A DNA stretch of 64,000 nt, from positions 1 through 64,000 of the IMG/VR virus record IMGVR_UViG_3300022602_004807; one strand, given 5' to 3'. The translations under genes were made by a program, and so were the position numbers. This document shows positions 25,720 through 34,173 of this stretch, in pieces. Each line of letters begins with the position of its first letter. The stretch's first letter is position 1. Below the pieces are notes generated by a model. It saw nothing but the letters and a program-made list of their open reading frames with translations, made no database searches and was not told the origin of the DNA. Source of the stretch: a virus.

Positions 25720-26949
25720 GTTCTGTGTCTCCTGATTATCGCCGATGGAACTGTTCGACCCGGCGTGGCCGATCTCTTTCCGGTCTTCGTTGAAGCCCGT
25801 GATGCTGTCTGCGACCATCGCGCCCTGAACGCGGGGCTCAGGGATGATCGCCAGATGGTTGCCTTCGATCTTGAGCATCCGCCCGTCGTAGCGGGTGCCG
25901 TCCGGGGCATTGCCCGGCGTCATGTCCGCCTCATAGCGATAGCCACAGCTCAGGCCACGGCGCTCGCCGGTCTCGATGCCGCGAATGGCCTCTGCATCCC
26001 AAATGGTCAGAGGGGCGAACAGGGTATCGCCATCGAACTCGAGCGGGCCGCCGATGGCTCCCACCGTGATGTCGCGGGGATGGTCATCGGCCGTGCTGGG
26101 TTTGTGTCGCAGCAGCACCGGCTTGCCGATGAAGCTGTCAGCGCCCTTCCTCAGCTCTTCGAGGTCCCGGTAGAGGCCATATTTTCTCTCCGGATCCAGT
26201 CCGAAACGCTGCCAGCCGTTGATCTCCCGGCCGTAGTAGTCTGAGACCACAGCTCGGGTGATGGGGGTGCGGGCGATGTGGAGATGCCCATCCTTGTCAG
26301 TGGTGCGGACGGAACCGAATTCATCGCAGGCCAACGGGGCTTCGTCGCTGGCGCAGTCCCCGGACATTGTTTGAAGATGATCGCGTAACTTGCCGAGATT
26401 GTCTTTGACGGACGGGTGCATCGGCTGAGGTAGATCGGTGAGACCAGCCCATTTGTAGGCTGAATGCTCATCATTCAGTTTCGGCTCAAACTCGCTACCG
26501 ACGCGCTTCAGGAAAGTTCGAAAGGTAAATCCATTCGGCGTCCGTCGTTCATCAAGAAGGGTTTTTCCGCCTGGCGGATGAACCCCAATCTCTTCTGTTG
26601 CTTCACGATCTGCGGCTTCTTCGGGGGACTCGCCTTTTTCAGCCTTTCCGCCAGGCAATGCCCAATGACCAGCGTAATTTTCTTCTTTATCGCTGCGCTT
26701 CAGTAAGAGAACCCGTCCCTCTGGGGAGACGAAAACAATACCAGCAGCGTGTTTCCCTTGGTCTCCTTGGGCATCCTTCGCCCCAGAATGCTCCGGCTCT
26801 TCGGATTCCTCGAACAAGAACTTGATCAGGCCGCGCAGGAGGCCCTTCCAGTCGCCGGGCGACATATCCTGGGCCCGCTTCTTGGCGAGCAGCGCAGGCA
26901 TGGCGCTATTGCCCGCCGTCGACGCGCCAGCGGTCACGGGAATGTCCAT
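24877..26949 (-). CDS. Nudix hydrolase + DUF2213 prohead protease + scaffold fusion
   Basis: 690 aa in three parts. Residues 65-190: a Nudix domain with a perfect Nudix box (from Gly101, E107, REATEE and Gly122, ending at V123). Residues 215-400: DUF2213 prohead protease (SDYYGREI, LPVLLRHKP-like segment KPVLLRHKPSTADD, GLSCGYRYEAD, NHLAIIPEPRVQGA). Residues 411-690: a very charged Lys/Arg/Glu/Asp coiled-coil scaffold and a conserved C-terminal tail. The protease should process the scaffold and capsid during maturation. A Nudix domain on a protease is unusual. The gene precedes cement and capsid. Confidence 0.85.
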   Translation of the reverse strand: MDIPVTAGASTAGNSAMPALLAKKRAQDMSPGDWKGLLRGLIKFLFEESEEPEHSGAKDAQGDQGKHAAGIVFVSPEGRVLLLKRSDKEENYAGHWALPGGKAEKGESPEEAADREATEEIGVHPPGGKTLLDERRTPNGFTFRTFLKRVGSEFEPKLNDEHSAYKWAGLTDLPQPMHPSVKDNLGKLRDHLQTMSGDCASDEAPLACDEFGSVRTTDKDGHLHIARTPITRAVVSDYYGREINGWQRFGLDPERKYGLYRDLEELRKGADSFIGKPVLLRHKPSTADDHPRDITVGAIGGPLEFDGDTLFAPLTIWDAEAIRGIETGERRGLSCGYRYEADMTPGNAPDGTRYDGRMLKIEGNHLAIIPEPRVQGAMVADSITGFNEDRKEIGHAGSNSSIGDNQETQNMTTAAPARLVNALSAFIKPRLAPNQTLEGIEAILALDEEAKDKRARDEEEGRKEREENEAEDKRARDRKAKDEAEETERKEAEDKKARDAKHASDRKARDEKRMADRKARDSDPDGLHEWLKKKLGAEDFKAACDMLEAERKAEDEDDEDEEESGMEDRRAHDSRHAFDEAAIDRKIQAARSEERRIQAAIYEAKTFVRPYVGELSAMAFDSAEEVYGAALKGLNISTEGVHPSAYRKILEVTPKPGQRTQATTSMAMDSSARSAAEAIAPGLKRIKIGV

Positions 26950-27014
26950 GTTGAGGCACCTGTTGATGGGGTGTGGGTGTCGCGCTATCGTCCGCGCCTC
27001 TTGAGGAGGCCGGG

Positions 27015-27248
27015 ATGATCTACGCGGTGTTCATGTGCATGTATTGGGCGGGGCGGCCGGAGCTGAACTCCTGCTCGATCCATAGCCCGACCTTCAGCGA
27101 GGCTGATCAGTGCCAGCAGTTTCTATGGCGGCTGCGGTCATCACCCGTAGATGCGAAGTTCGAAGGCACCGTGCGCATTGACGGGATCAGCCGAACAATC
27201 AAATACGAATGCAAAGGCCGTGCGCCGGAATGGCAGAACGTCGACTAA
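27015..27248 (+). CDS. Lone plus-strand small gene between MuF and protease genes
   Basis: 77 aa from the ATG at 27015, with GAGGAGG at 27003-27009 six bases upstream. The N-terminus is hydrophobic (MIYAVFMCMYWAG). It contains four Cys. It runs against the late genes, and its stop overlaps the stop of the MuF gene by four bases. Like the gene at 3324 it looks like a moron. No family recognised. Confidence 0.6.
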   Translation: MIYAVFMCMYWAGRPELNSCSIHSPTFSEADQCQQFLWRLRSSPVDAKFEGTVRIDGISRTIKYECKGRAPEWQNVD

Positions 27249-28129
27249 CGCACCTTTACGCCGGGAAGCACTGGCCGGCAGACGCAACGGCAGTTGATCT
27301 CGGTGCCAGGCCAGATCCTCTTGCCGCCCAGAGCCGGGTCCGCCCAGCCCTCAGCGACGTTGAACCGAACCTTGTCCTTACCGGCCTTCACATGCGACGG
27401 CCGTGGTGTCTTGCCACCAGCCGAGTGCATCCAGATGGCTTCCTCGATCCCGGTCTCCAAATAGCGGGTGCGCTGGAGCATGGCCGAGGCCTTGTTGTTC
27501 TGGTCCCGAGCGATCAGGTTGGCGCGGCGCTTTTCCACGCCCAGCTGCTTCTGCAAGTCGCCGGATAGCTGCTTCAGGTCGCGCCCGGTCTGGACCGAGC
27601 GCATCACCATCCCCTCGACCTTGCCAAGGTATTGCTGAGGGATGGATTTGATCAGGCTGACATTCTCGTTGACGATGGCATTCACCACGTCCCGTTGCGC
27701 CCGGGTCAGTTTCCATTCAACCGAAAAGCCGCCTTCTTTCAGGATCCGCTTCAGCTGTGCGTCTGTGCGATCGGCAGAGGCTGTGGCGAAATAGTCCGCC
27801 AGGTTCTCAGACGCCTTCGTGAATCGCGCCATCCACTTGCGGACAAGGTTTCGGATCACCTTTCGAAGTGCCTCGGAGGCCAGATCATCCTGCGCCAGCT
27901 CGATGACCTCCGGAGGGGTCGACCGATATGCCTTGGCGATTTCCTTCTGCACGTCCGTGCCCATCGCGTCGAGCAGGTCATGGAGCTTCTTGCGATAGGC
28001 GGCGGCGATCCCTGCGTTGGCGCGGGGTGCTCGTCCGATCTTTTCGAGCCGAGCAGGCTTGGTGTCGTAGGCCAGATCCTCGACCTCGACAGGCGACCCG
28101 AACAGCTCGTCAAAGTTGAAGTCGATCAA
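27245..28129 (-). CDS. Minor head protein, MuF/SPP1 gp7-type
   Basis: 294 aa. The C-terminal MuF core is clear: ARDQNNKASAMLQRTRYLETGIEEAIWMHSAGGKTPRPSHV, followed by PGTEINCRCVCRPVLPG (the INCRC signature). The N-terminal half is helical. Such proteins are packaged with the DNA near the portal. The ATG start overlaps the portal stop (ATGA). Confidence 0.8.
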   Translation of the reverse strand: MIDFNFDELFGSPVEVEDLAYDTKPARLEKIGRAPRANAGIAAAYRKKLHDLLDAMGTDVQKEIAKAYRSTPPEVIELAQDDLASEALRKVIRNLVRKWMARFTKASENLADYFATASADRTDAQLKRILKEGGFSVEWKLTRAQRDVVNAIVNENVSLIKSIPQQYLGKVEGMVMRSVQTGRDLKQLSGDLQKQLGVEKRRANLIARDQNNKASAMLQRTRYLETGIEEAIWMHSAGGKTPRPSHVKAGKDKVRFNVAEGWADPALGGKRIWPGTEINCRCVCRPVLPGVKVR

Positions 28130-29667
28130 GCGCGACCTTCCCCACTGCCTGTCGGCTCAAGCCCTTCCTCCTCTTCTTCAAGAAGATCAGGCATGTCATC
28201 GGGATCCAGCCCATCATAGGGAGACTCTGGATCATTGGCCAGCCGGGTGCGGACCTCCTCCGGAGAGATGGCCCCCATGTCGACATAGGCTTGATCTGTG
28301 CGCCCGCGCGCTTCGATGATCTCGGACAACTGCTTGGCGTCCAATTCCCAGAGAGGCTTGAACTTCCAAGATATTTCGTGGTCGATCTCGTTGAACAGCG
28401 AAAGCTGAACAAAGTCGATGATCGTCTGCAGGATCGGCCGCAATTGCGAATGCTGGTCAGCCGAGATCCGGTCGTAATACATTCGAATGGCGCCCTCAGA
28501 CGAGGCATTAAGCCCCGCTGGCTGGTCGCCCACGAACTTCACCAGCGGGATGCCAAAGGCCGTCGCCACATGCTCCAGCGCCTGCTGCTGGAGGGTATCC
28601 AGCGTCCCCAGAGGGGCCGAGACATTCTTGAAATCCTCACGGTCCTTGTCCAGAACCATCAGGCCGCGATTGTCACGCCAGTTCAGGAATAGATTGACGC
28701 GCTTTTCCAGCTCCTCCGCGCCGCCGGTCTGCACCTGCTCCGACATATCCGTCGACAGCACATAGGTCGTAAAGGCAGCGATGATGTCGCCCACACCGTC
28801 ACGGGATTTCAGCCAGATGTCGACTGCATCCTTTGCGAGCTGCGTCAACGGCAGGCCGCCGAAGTTATAGCTCGGCTTCAGCATGTCCGGGACAGGCCGT
28901 GAGATGAAGGGAATGAACCGGCTGCTGTGGATAGCCTGGCCCATCACGTACCACATGGTCGGGCTGTACCAGTCTTTTCGAAGCGGGTTGCTGGCGTTGT
29001 AGCTTTGCGCAGCAGTCCAGACCGGCTCGATGACTTTGACCCCAATCAGGGGGTGTTTCTTGCTGACCTTGCTCTTGCTCAGGCTATCACGCCCATTGCC
29101 GATTGAGGTCTCCAGCTCTTTTGGATCATCACCATTGCCGGTGTCGAGATAGAGATGCGCGCGGCCGAAAAAGCCGTCCGTCCGGATCAGGGAGAACAGG
29201 TGATCTTGAACCCGCATCTCCTGCAGCTTCTCTTCGATGGCTGCGATCTTTTCGCTTTTGGCTTCGTCACCCGTGGCTTCGAACTCGATCCATGCCCGGG
29301 TCATGTCGCCGGCAATGGTATCGACGCCACGGCGGTATTCAGACCGCTGAGCCATGTCGGACAAAAACGGATAGCCGAGGAACGTCAGCCCCTCAGAGGC
29401 CCGCATTCCTGCTATAGCCCATGCGAGATAGTTTGGCGCCGGACTCTCGTCCATGGCCATTTGATCGTCTTTTGCAGGACGAACGCCGGGCATGGGTTTG
29501 AAGGGCGTGAACACCCGAGCCGGGTCGATTTTGAAGCGGCGACCGCTGCGCTCAATGAGCTCGTCAAGTATGAGCGAGAAGGAGCGAGGCCGCTGCACGA
29601 CCGCAGGCTCAATCTGCTTTGCCGCGGCTGCTGCGCGCCGGGTCCGTGCGTTCAGTTTACCGGCCAA
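28126..29667 (-). CDS. Portal protein, DUF1073 family
   Basis: 513 aa. Motifs PNYLAWAIAGMRASEGLTFLGYPFLSDMAQRSEYRRGVDTIAGDMTRAWIEF and GIPLVKFVGDQPAGLNASSEGAIRMYYD are characteristic of DUF1073 portals. The protein forms the dodecameric DNA channel in one capsid vertex. It overlaps the large terminase gene by 11 bases and the MuF gene by four. The C-terminal 60 residues are acidic. Confidence 0.85.
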   Translation of the reverse strand: MAGKLNARTRRAAAAAKQIEPAVVQRPRSFSLILDELIERSGRRFKIDPARVFTPFKPMPGVRPAKDDQMAMDESPAPNYLAWAIAGMRASEGLTFLGYPFLSDMAQRSEYRRGVDTIAGDMTRAWIEFEATGDEAKSEKIAAIEEKLQEMRVQDHLFSLIRTDGFFGRAHLYLDTGNGDDPKELETSIGNGRDSLSKSKVSKKHPLIGVKVIEPVWTAAQSYNASNPLRKDWYSPTMWYVMGQAIHSSRFIPFISRPVPDMLKPSYNFGGLPLTQLAKDAVDIWLKSRDGVGDIIAAFTTYVLSTDMSEQVQTGGAEELEKRVNLFLNWRDNRGLMVLDKDREDFKNVSAPLGTLDTLQQQALEHVATAFGIPLVKFVGDQPAGLNASSEGAIRMYYDRISADQHSQLRPILQTIIDFVQLSLFNEIDHEISWKFKPLWELDAKQLSEIIEARGRTDQAYVDMGAISPEEVRTRLANDPESPYDGLDPDDMPDLLEEEEEGLEPTGSGEGRA

Positions 29668-31096
29668 AGCGACGGCCCCCTGTAGGTGATGGCATGGCTG
29701 ACTTCATGAGCAGATCGTCGCTGATCTTCATGGGAGCCCGCCGTTCGTTCAAGACATTGAAGGCCCGCGATAAAGCGTCGACCTGGTCGTCATAAGTGCC
29801 GAGCGGAAAGTTTCGCAGCTCATGTACGAAACTGTTGTTCCATTCGGCACGTTGCATAAAGACATGACCGACATTGACTTGCGCCGCCACAGGCTCTGCG
29901 CGCGTGACCTTGTCGCCGGTGTCTGGCGTAGCAGTGACCGAGTAGCCGGCCAATCTGCGGATCAAGTAATTGCTTTGCGATTTGCCGGCTTGACCGGGAT
30001 CTTGTGGGATCGAGATTTTGACCTTTTTCCCATCGCGCAATGCCGCTGATGTGATGGCTGCCTCAACGACTTCCGGTCGACCCTGCAAACGGATGATGTC
30101 CATGACCACGCATCGACTATCAGGCAGTTGCGCCAGCAATAGGCCGACCGTCCAGTCGCCATCGTTTTCGGTGGCAGCCAGATCCCATGCCCGCAGAAAC
30201 TTGGCTCCCTCCATGGGGCCGTCGTAAATGCCGATCATGTCAGGCTTGAACACTGCACCTTCAGCTGGCGTTGGCCGCTGCTGGTACTGTCCGGAGAACG
30301 TGTAGGGCGCTGCCATTTCCATGCGGCGCAGGTCTTCGACCGAATGCTTTTCTGGCCACAAAGAGGTGCCGTCAGGCTGCAGGGCGGGCAGACAGATATG
30401 ATCCCACTGCTCGCCATTGCCTCCAGCCAGGAGCCAGCCCGCCAGATCCTCCTCGTGCAGCCTCTGCATGATCAGGATGATCGGCGTGTCAGGCGAATTC
30501 TTTCTGCTTTCCAGCGTGTTCTGGAACCACTCGATGACGCCCTTGCGGATGCCCTCCGAGCGCGCTTCATCCGCCTTGTGCGGATCGTCGATGATGATGG
30601 CGCCAGCAAAGCCGGGACGCATCTTGCCCGCGCCGTAGCCGGTGATCGTGCCACCAGCGCCCACCGCATAGACGCAGCCACCTGCCAAAGTGCGCCACTC
30701 ATCTCGGCCGCCGACATCCGTGCGAAGTCTGGCCTCTGGGAAGATCTGCGCATATTCGGGCGTCATGGCCATTTCGCGGGTTTTCCACGAATTGGTCCCA
30801 GCCAAGCGGCCGGAGTAGCTGGTGTGAATGAACTCGGCGTCAGGCACCTTGCCGAGCGACCAGCTCATGAAGTTGATGACCGCGAGCTCCGTCTTGGAGA
30901 AGCGCGGTGGGATGTTGATGATCAGCCTCTTGCGGCGCCCGTGGAAGACATCCTCCAGCGCCCGGCAGATGATCGGGTGGTGTCCGGCCCTCAGCCACTT
31001 CCCGCCTGTGCGGGCTTGAAACATATAGCGGGAGTAGAAGTACAGATCCTCTCGGGCAAGGGCAGCAGTGACGAACCGCTCCTCGTCAGACTTCAT
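29657..31096 (-). CDS. terL: Terminase large subunit
   Basis: 479 aa. ATPase: Walker A-like PPRFSKTE (residues 63-70), Walker B AIIIDDPHK (166-174) and motif III region IILIMQRLHEEDLAGWL. Nuclease: Asp305 in AWDLAATE and Asp436/437/440 in TYDDQVDALSRAF. This is the packaging motor with its headful or site-specific nuclease. Start overlaps the small subunit gene by 11 bases. Confidence 0.9.
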   Translation of the reverse strand: MKSDEERFVTAALAREDLYFYSRYMFQARTGGKWLRAGHHPIICRALEDVFHGRRKRLIINIPPRFSKTELAVINFMSWSLGKVPDAEFIHTSYSGRLAGTNSWKTREMAMTPEYAQIFPEARLRTDVGGRDEWRTLAGGCVYAVGAGGTITGYGAGKMRPGFAGAIIIDDPHKADEARSEGIRKGVIEWFQNTLESRKNSPDTPIILIMQRLHEEDLAGWLLAGGNGEQWDHICLPALQPDGTSLWPEKHSVEDLRRMEMAAPYTFSGQYQQRPTPAEGAVFKPDMIGIYDGPMEGAKFLRAWDLAATENDGDWTVGLLLAQLPDSRCVVMDIIRLQGRPEVVEAAITSAALRDGKKVKISIPQDPGQAGKSQSNYLIRRLAGYSVTATPDTGDKVTRAEPVAAQVNVGHVFMQRAEWNNSFVHELRNFPLGTYDDQVDALSRAFNVLNERRAPMKISDDLLMKSAMPSPTGGRRFGR

Positions 31097-31571
31097 CGAC
31101 CACCTTTTTGGCGATCTCTGCGAAGCTCTCGATGGTGAGCCCCGGCGGCGCGATCAGCGTCGTCACGGTGCCGTTGAGGGTCGCGTTGATGTCTTGGGTC
31201 GGTTCCTTCCACCCGGCGCGGCACTTCAGCCAGAAGATCGCTGCGGTGACGGCGTTGGCGTGGTTGCCTGTCGCCTTGTTGTAGAGGCTACGGGCGACCA
31301 TGGCATTGGCCTGCACGTCAGCGGTCTCCAGTATGTCTCGGTAGTGCTTGTAGAGCGTGGGGACAGAGATCCCGATGACCTTGGCAATCAGCTCGCGGCG
31401 AATGCCGCCGATGACCATGGTCTTGACCTGGGCCTTGCTGTCATCTGTCGGCTTGTGCATCGGACGGCCTTCAGGGTTCTTTGGCTTTGAATGGTCAGGC
31501 CGACGGCGAATCTTGGGTCTATTGGGATTATCGAGGTAATCCTCTGGCCCGAGTTGCTTACGATTGGCCAT
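31086..31571 (-). CDS. Terminase small subunit-like protein
   Basis: 161 aa. Basic N-terminal 60 residues, then a helix-turn-helix (RRELIAKVIGISVPTLYKHYRDIL) and helices with AIFWLKCRAGWKEP, typical of small terminases. It is directly upstream of terL on the same strand, so it is likely the DNA-recognition subunit. First gene of the late minus-strand series. Confidence 0.75.
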   Translation of the reverse strand: MANRKQLGPEDYLDNPNRPKIRRRPDHSKPKNPEGRPMHKPTDDSKAQVKTMVIGGIRRELIAKVIGISVPTLYKHYRDILETADVQANAMVARSLYNKATGNHANAVTAAIFWLKCRAGWKEPTQDINATLNGTVTTLIAPPGLTIESFAEIAKKVVDEV

Positions 31572-31600
31572 TTATGCTTTCGCTTTGCTATGTTAGTATT

Positions 31601-31625
31601 ATCTCCCACAGTAAAGACGGGAGAT
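31601..31625. promoter_or_regulatory. Inverted repeat in the divergent terminase/HNH-like spacer
   Basis: The 57-base spacer between divergent starts 31571 and 31629 holds ATCTCCC (31601-31607) and GGGAGAT (31619-31625), an exact 7-base inverted repeat around 11 bases. It could be an operator for either gene or a hairpin in the plus-strand leader that includes the ribosome site. It does not match the TCGGA-type operators. Confidence 0.35.
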
Positions 31626-31628
31626 GTG

Positions 31629-32099
31629 ATGAAGGATTACAATGGTTTTTCTGCCGATCAACGTAACCGCGCGCAGCGTTGGCTGAACGTCCAATGGGCA
31701 GCCGGGACACTTCCCCGGCCCACCAAATGCGTTGCCTGCGGTCAGGATGAAGGCATCATCGACGCCCATGCGGAGGACTATTCAGAGCCCTTCCGCGCAG
31801 GCGTCACCGATGGCTTCCACCTCTGCTTTGCGTGCCACATGATGGTCCATTGTCGGCATCGCAATCAGCTCAGGTGGTCTCAGTATCGCGCAACCGTGGA
31901 GGAAGGTTTCAAGACCCTCCCCTACCACAGCCGAAACTGGCCTCGCTTTCAGCGCGAGATCCTGACCGGCCCGTTGCGTCGGGAGCTGTTCACCTCGGTT
32001 GCGCGGGTTGAACGGCTTGCCCTGTATGAGATCGAACTATCTCAGGACGAGGTAGCTCAGCGCCTTGGAGCGCGTCACCTCGCGGTAGCGGGGCGATAG
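31629..32099 (+). CDS. HNH/zinc-finger-like small protein
   Basis: 156 aa from the ATG at 31629, with GGGAGATG upstream. Residues 32-75 have CxxC (CVACGQDEG), then HAEDY, then CFACHMMVH, the spacing of a zinc-bound beta-beta-alpha fold similar to HNH nucleases, although the canonical HH pair is altered. The C-terminus converges on the methyltransferase gene and overlaps its last 63 bases on the other strand. Nuclease activity is uncertain. Confidence 0.6.
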   Translation: MKDYNGFSADQRNRAQRWLNVQWAAGTLPRPTKCVACGQDEGIIDAHAEDYSEPFRAGVTDGFHLCFACHMMVHCRHRNQLRWSQYRATVEEGFKTLPYHSRNWPRFQREILTGPLRRELFTSVARVERLALYEIELSQDEVAQRLGARHLAVAGR

Positions 32100-32606
32100 C
32101 AGGGTGACCTCATCATCAATGCTTCGGAGGGGGTTGGTTGCCCTCTCCGAAGCCACCCGGCCTTCGAGAAAGATCTCTCTCAGGCCGGATGCTGCAAGCA
32201 GTTCCACAAAGGCCCTTCCGCCCTCCAGATCGTAGCCCCACAGTTCGGGCAGCACCCGGCGGGCGATCATGGTCTTGGGCCGCGAGACCGTCAGGATCTT
32301 CTCAAGATCAGGCAGTGTGTCCTTGTTGACCGACAGGACATGGAAGCGCATGGGGACGCCCGCCTCGACAGCGGCCTCCACGACCTTGGCGTCAGCATCT
32401 ATCCCGGCGCAGGCAAGGCCACCTGCCTCCATCGCGATCCTTGCCCCCAGCAGGCCGTAGGAGCAGCCCAGATCGAGCAGGAAGCTGCCGCGCATGTTGG
32501 CCAGCGCGAAGTCGGTCATGGCGTTGTGGATGGCAGGCCACTGGCCCTGGAGCTGCCATGCCCGCAGGTACTCGGGCGAGTTGAAGCGGGTCGATTGGCG
32601 GGTCAC
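32037..32606 (-). CDS. Class I SAM-dependent methyltransferase
   Basis: 189 aa from GTG at 32606, which overlaps the previous stop as GTGA and follows an AGAGGT ribosome site. Motif I is LLDLGCSYGLLGARIA, followed by acidic GIDADAKVV. No NPPY or PPC motif is seen, so it is not a typical DNA N6 or C5 methylase; the substrate is open. It is the last gene of a five-gene coupled series with the ParB- and PAPS-reductase-family proteins. Confidence 0.7.
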   Translation of the reverse strand: MTRQSTRFNSPEYLRAWQLQGQWPAIHNAMTDFALANMRGSFLLDLGCSYGLLGARIAMEAGGLACAGIDADAKVVEAAVEAGVPMRFHVLSVNKDTLPDLEKILTVSRPKTMIARRVLPELWGYDLEGGRAFVELLAASGLREIFLEGRVASERATNPLRSIDDEVTLLSPRYREVTRSKALSYLVLR

Positions 32607-33118
32607 GCGGTCTTGACCTCTTTGGGGTACCAAGCCTTCGAATACTCCCAAGAGGCGATCTTCTTGGACTCGAAGACGTCGTCCTGGTAGAGCAGGTCGA
32701 CCTCGTCCTTGGTGGCGCCGATCTCTGCTGCAATCTCAGCCGGGTCGAAGTGGTGGGTGTCGATCAGCTCGTGAATGATCTTGGACATGCGCACGGCGAC
32801 ATGAGAGCCCTTGGCCCTGTTCATGCGGATGGTCAGGATCATGGCCTCCTCGCGGGAGACATCCAGCACTGCGCAGGGCACCTTGCCGCCCCACTTGGCC
32901 TGCAGCGCCTTGCTCTGGCGTGACAGGGTGGTGCGATGGAAGCCGTCGATGATGGTGCCGTCCTTGGTGATCAGCACCGGCTGCACCCATCCTGTCAGCA
33001 GGATGGAGCGCTCGAGGAGCGCCATTTCAGGGCCGAAGACGACGTTGGGATTGTAGTCATTGGCGTTCAGCTCCATCGCGTCGCGCCATTCGATGTTCTC
33101 AATTGGATCCGACTGCAT
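32603..33118 (-). CDS. IbrB-like ParB-domain protein
   Basis: 171 aa. A ParB/sulfiredoxin-fold N-terminal domain with LLTGWVQPVLI and DGFHRTTLSRQ (the GxHR-type motif), then helices. It directly follows the IbrA-like gene (TAATG overlap), the same pairing as ibrA-ibrB in Escherichia coli, whose products regulate other genes by a mechanism that is not settled. The pair may act together on DNA or nucleotides. Confidence 0.7.
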   Translation of the reverse strand: MQSDPIENIEWRDAMELNANDYNPNVVFGPEMALLERSILLTGWVQPVLITKDGTIIDGFHRTTLSRQSKALQAKWGGKVPCAVLDVSREEAMILTIRMNRAKGSHVAVRMSKIIHELIDTHHFDPAEIAAEIGATKDEVDLLYQDDVFESKKIASWEYSKAWYPKEVKTA

Positions 33119-34173
33119 TACTTCGCTCCGACCAGCGGCATGATGTTTCGCTTGAACCCGCCGCCCATGAAGACCCCGAGCAGATAGTCGGGCGGGTAGT
33201 TGCCAGCCTGGCGCTGCACCCGCTTCATGACGTCCTCAAAGCGACCGACTGCCAGCCGGTACTGCACGGGATCGGTGATGTTCTCCTCGATCCATGACCT
33301 CACGCCCTCGTAGGACTGGCCGTAGATCTTCTGGGTCCGTGTTTTGTCGAGATCGTGGTTGTAGCGCTCGTGGGCGAGCATCTCGGGAAAGATCTCGATG
33401 ATCCTCTGGTAGAACTCCGGCGTCTGATGCCGGACCATTCCGAACCTCTTGGCGCTCTCTGCGTGCAGGGGCGTCGAGACGCGCATGGCGTTGCCCGCAT
33501 AGAGCTGGATGTCATAGACCGGGCAATAGCTGATCTGCCGGTCGTAGAAGTACCGGAAGATGTCGTTCTCCTGCCAGTCGAACAGCGGCCAGCAGAGGTT
33601 CACGTTGGGCGCAGGCGAGCCAAGGATATAGTTCTCGTTCATCTTCGAGACCGCACCGCGGAATCGCATCAGGCTCTCAGCTGCCCGGACCCCAAGCAGG
33701 AAGGCCGTTTTGCCCCGGAAGAACTGGCCCGTGTAGGCGTCCATCGAATACTGGTCGAAGATCATCTTGGGATCTTCGGCGTTGCGGCCCCATGCGGGCT
33801 TGGGGCGCACCCAGCGATCGGGCCCGCGCTCGGGATCCCACTGGATGTAGGTGAAGGTGCGGCCCAGCACGTATTTGTTGCTCTTGAGCGGCACGGTGAA
33901 CCAGATCATCCGGATCCAGTCCTTTTGCCGGTACTCGTCGACGAAGTTCACCACCTCGTCAGGGATCAGCTCCTCGTCTCGGAAGACCACGTCGATGGGG
34001 GTGTCGACCCCACGCTCGAGCATGACCTCACGGGCCAGATGCAGGACGGCCAGCGAATCCTTGCCGCCCGAGAACATGACCGCGACGCTGTCGAAGATGT
34101 CGAAGATGTGGTGCAGCCGGGCCTTGGCCTCGGTCAGCACGTCGGTTTCGATGTGACCCTTAACGCGCGGCAA
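33118..34173 (-). CDS. IbrA-like PAPS reductase / PP-loop ATPase family protein
   Basis: 351 aa. The PP-loop SGGKDSLAVLHLA is at residues 35-47, followed by VVFRDEELI and RMIWFTVPL. GVRAAESLMRFRG supplies the second conserved block. The long C-terminal part (LYAGNAMRVSTPLHAESAKRFG, YPPDYLLGVFMGGG) matches the IbrA/DUF3440 type rather than metabolic CysH. Relatives such as DndC activate or transfer sulfur in DNA phosphorothioation. Whether this enzyme acts on DNA is unknown. Overlaps both neighbours. Confidence 0.8.
   Translation of the reverse strand: MPRVKGHIETDVLTEAKARLHHIFDIFDSVAVMFSGGKDSLAVLHLAREVMLERGVDTPIDVVFRDEELIPDEVVNFVDEYRQKDWIRMIWFTVPLKSNKYVLGRTFTYIQWDPERGPDRWVRPKPAWGRNAEDPKMIFDQYSMDAYTGQFFRGKTAFLLGVRAAESLMRFRGAVSKMNENYILGSPAPNVNLCWPLFDWQENDIFRYFYDRQISYCPVYDIQLYAGNAMRVSTPLHAESAKRFGMVRHQTPEFYQRIIEIFPEMLAHERYNHDLDKTRTQKIYGQSYEGVRSWIEENITDPVQYRLAVGRFEDVMKRVQRQAGNYPPDYLLGVFMGGGFKRNIMPLVGAK

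Noticed and set aside
25253-26244. Ser- and Leu-rich open frames opposite the protease-scaffold gene
   Set aside because: They mirror the repetitive charged codons of the scaffold coiled coil on the other strand. No ribosome sites or domains.
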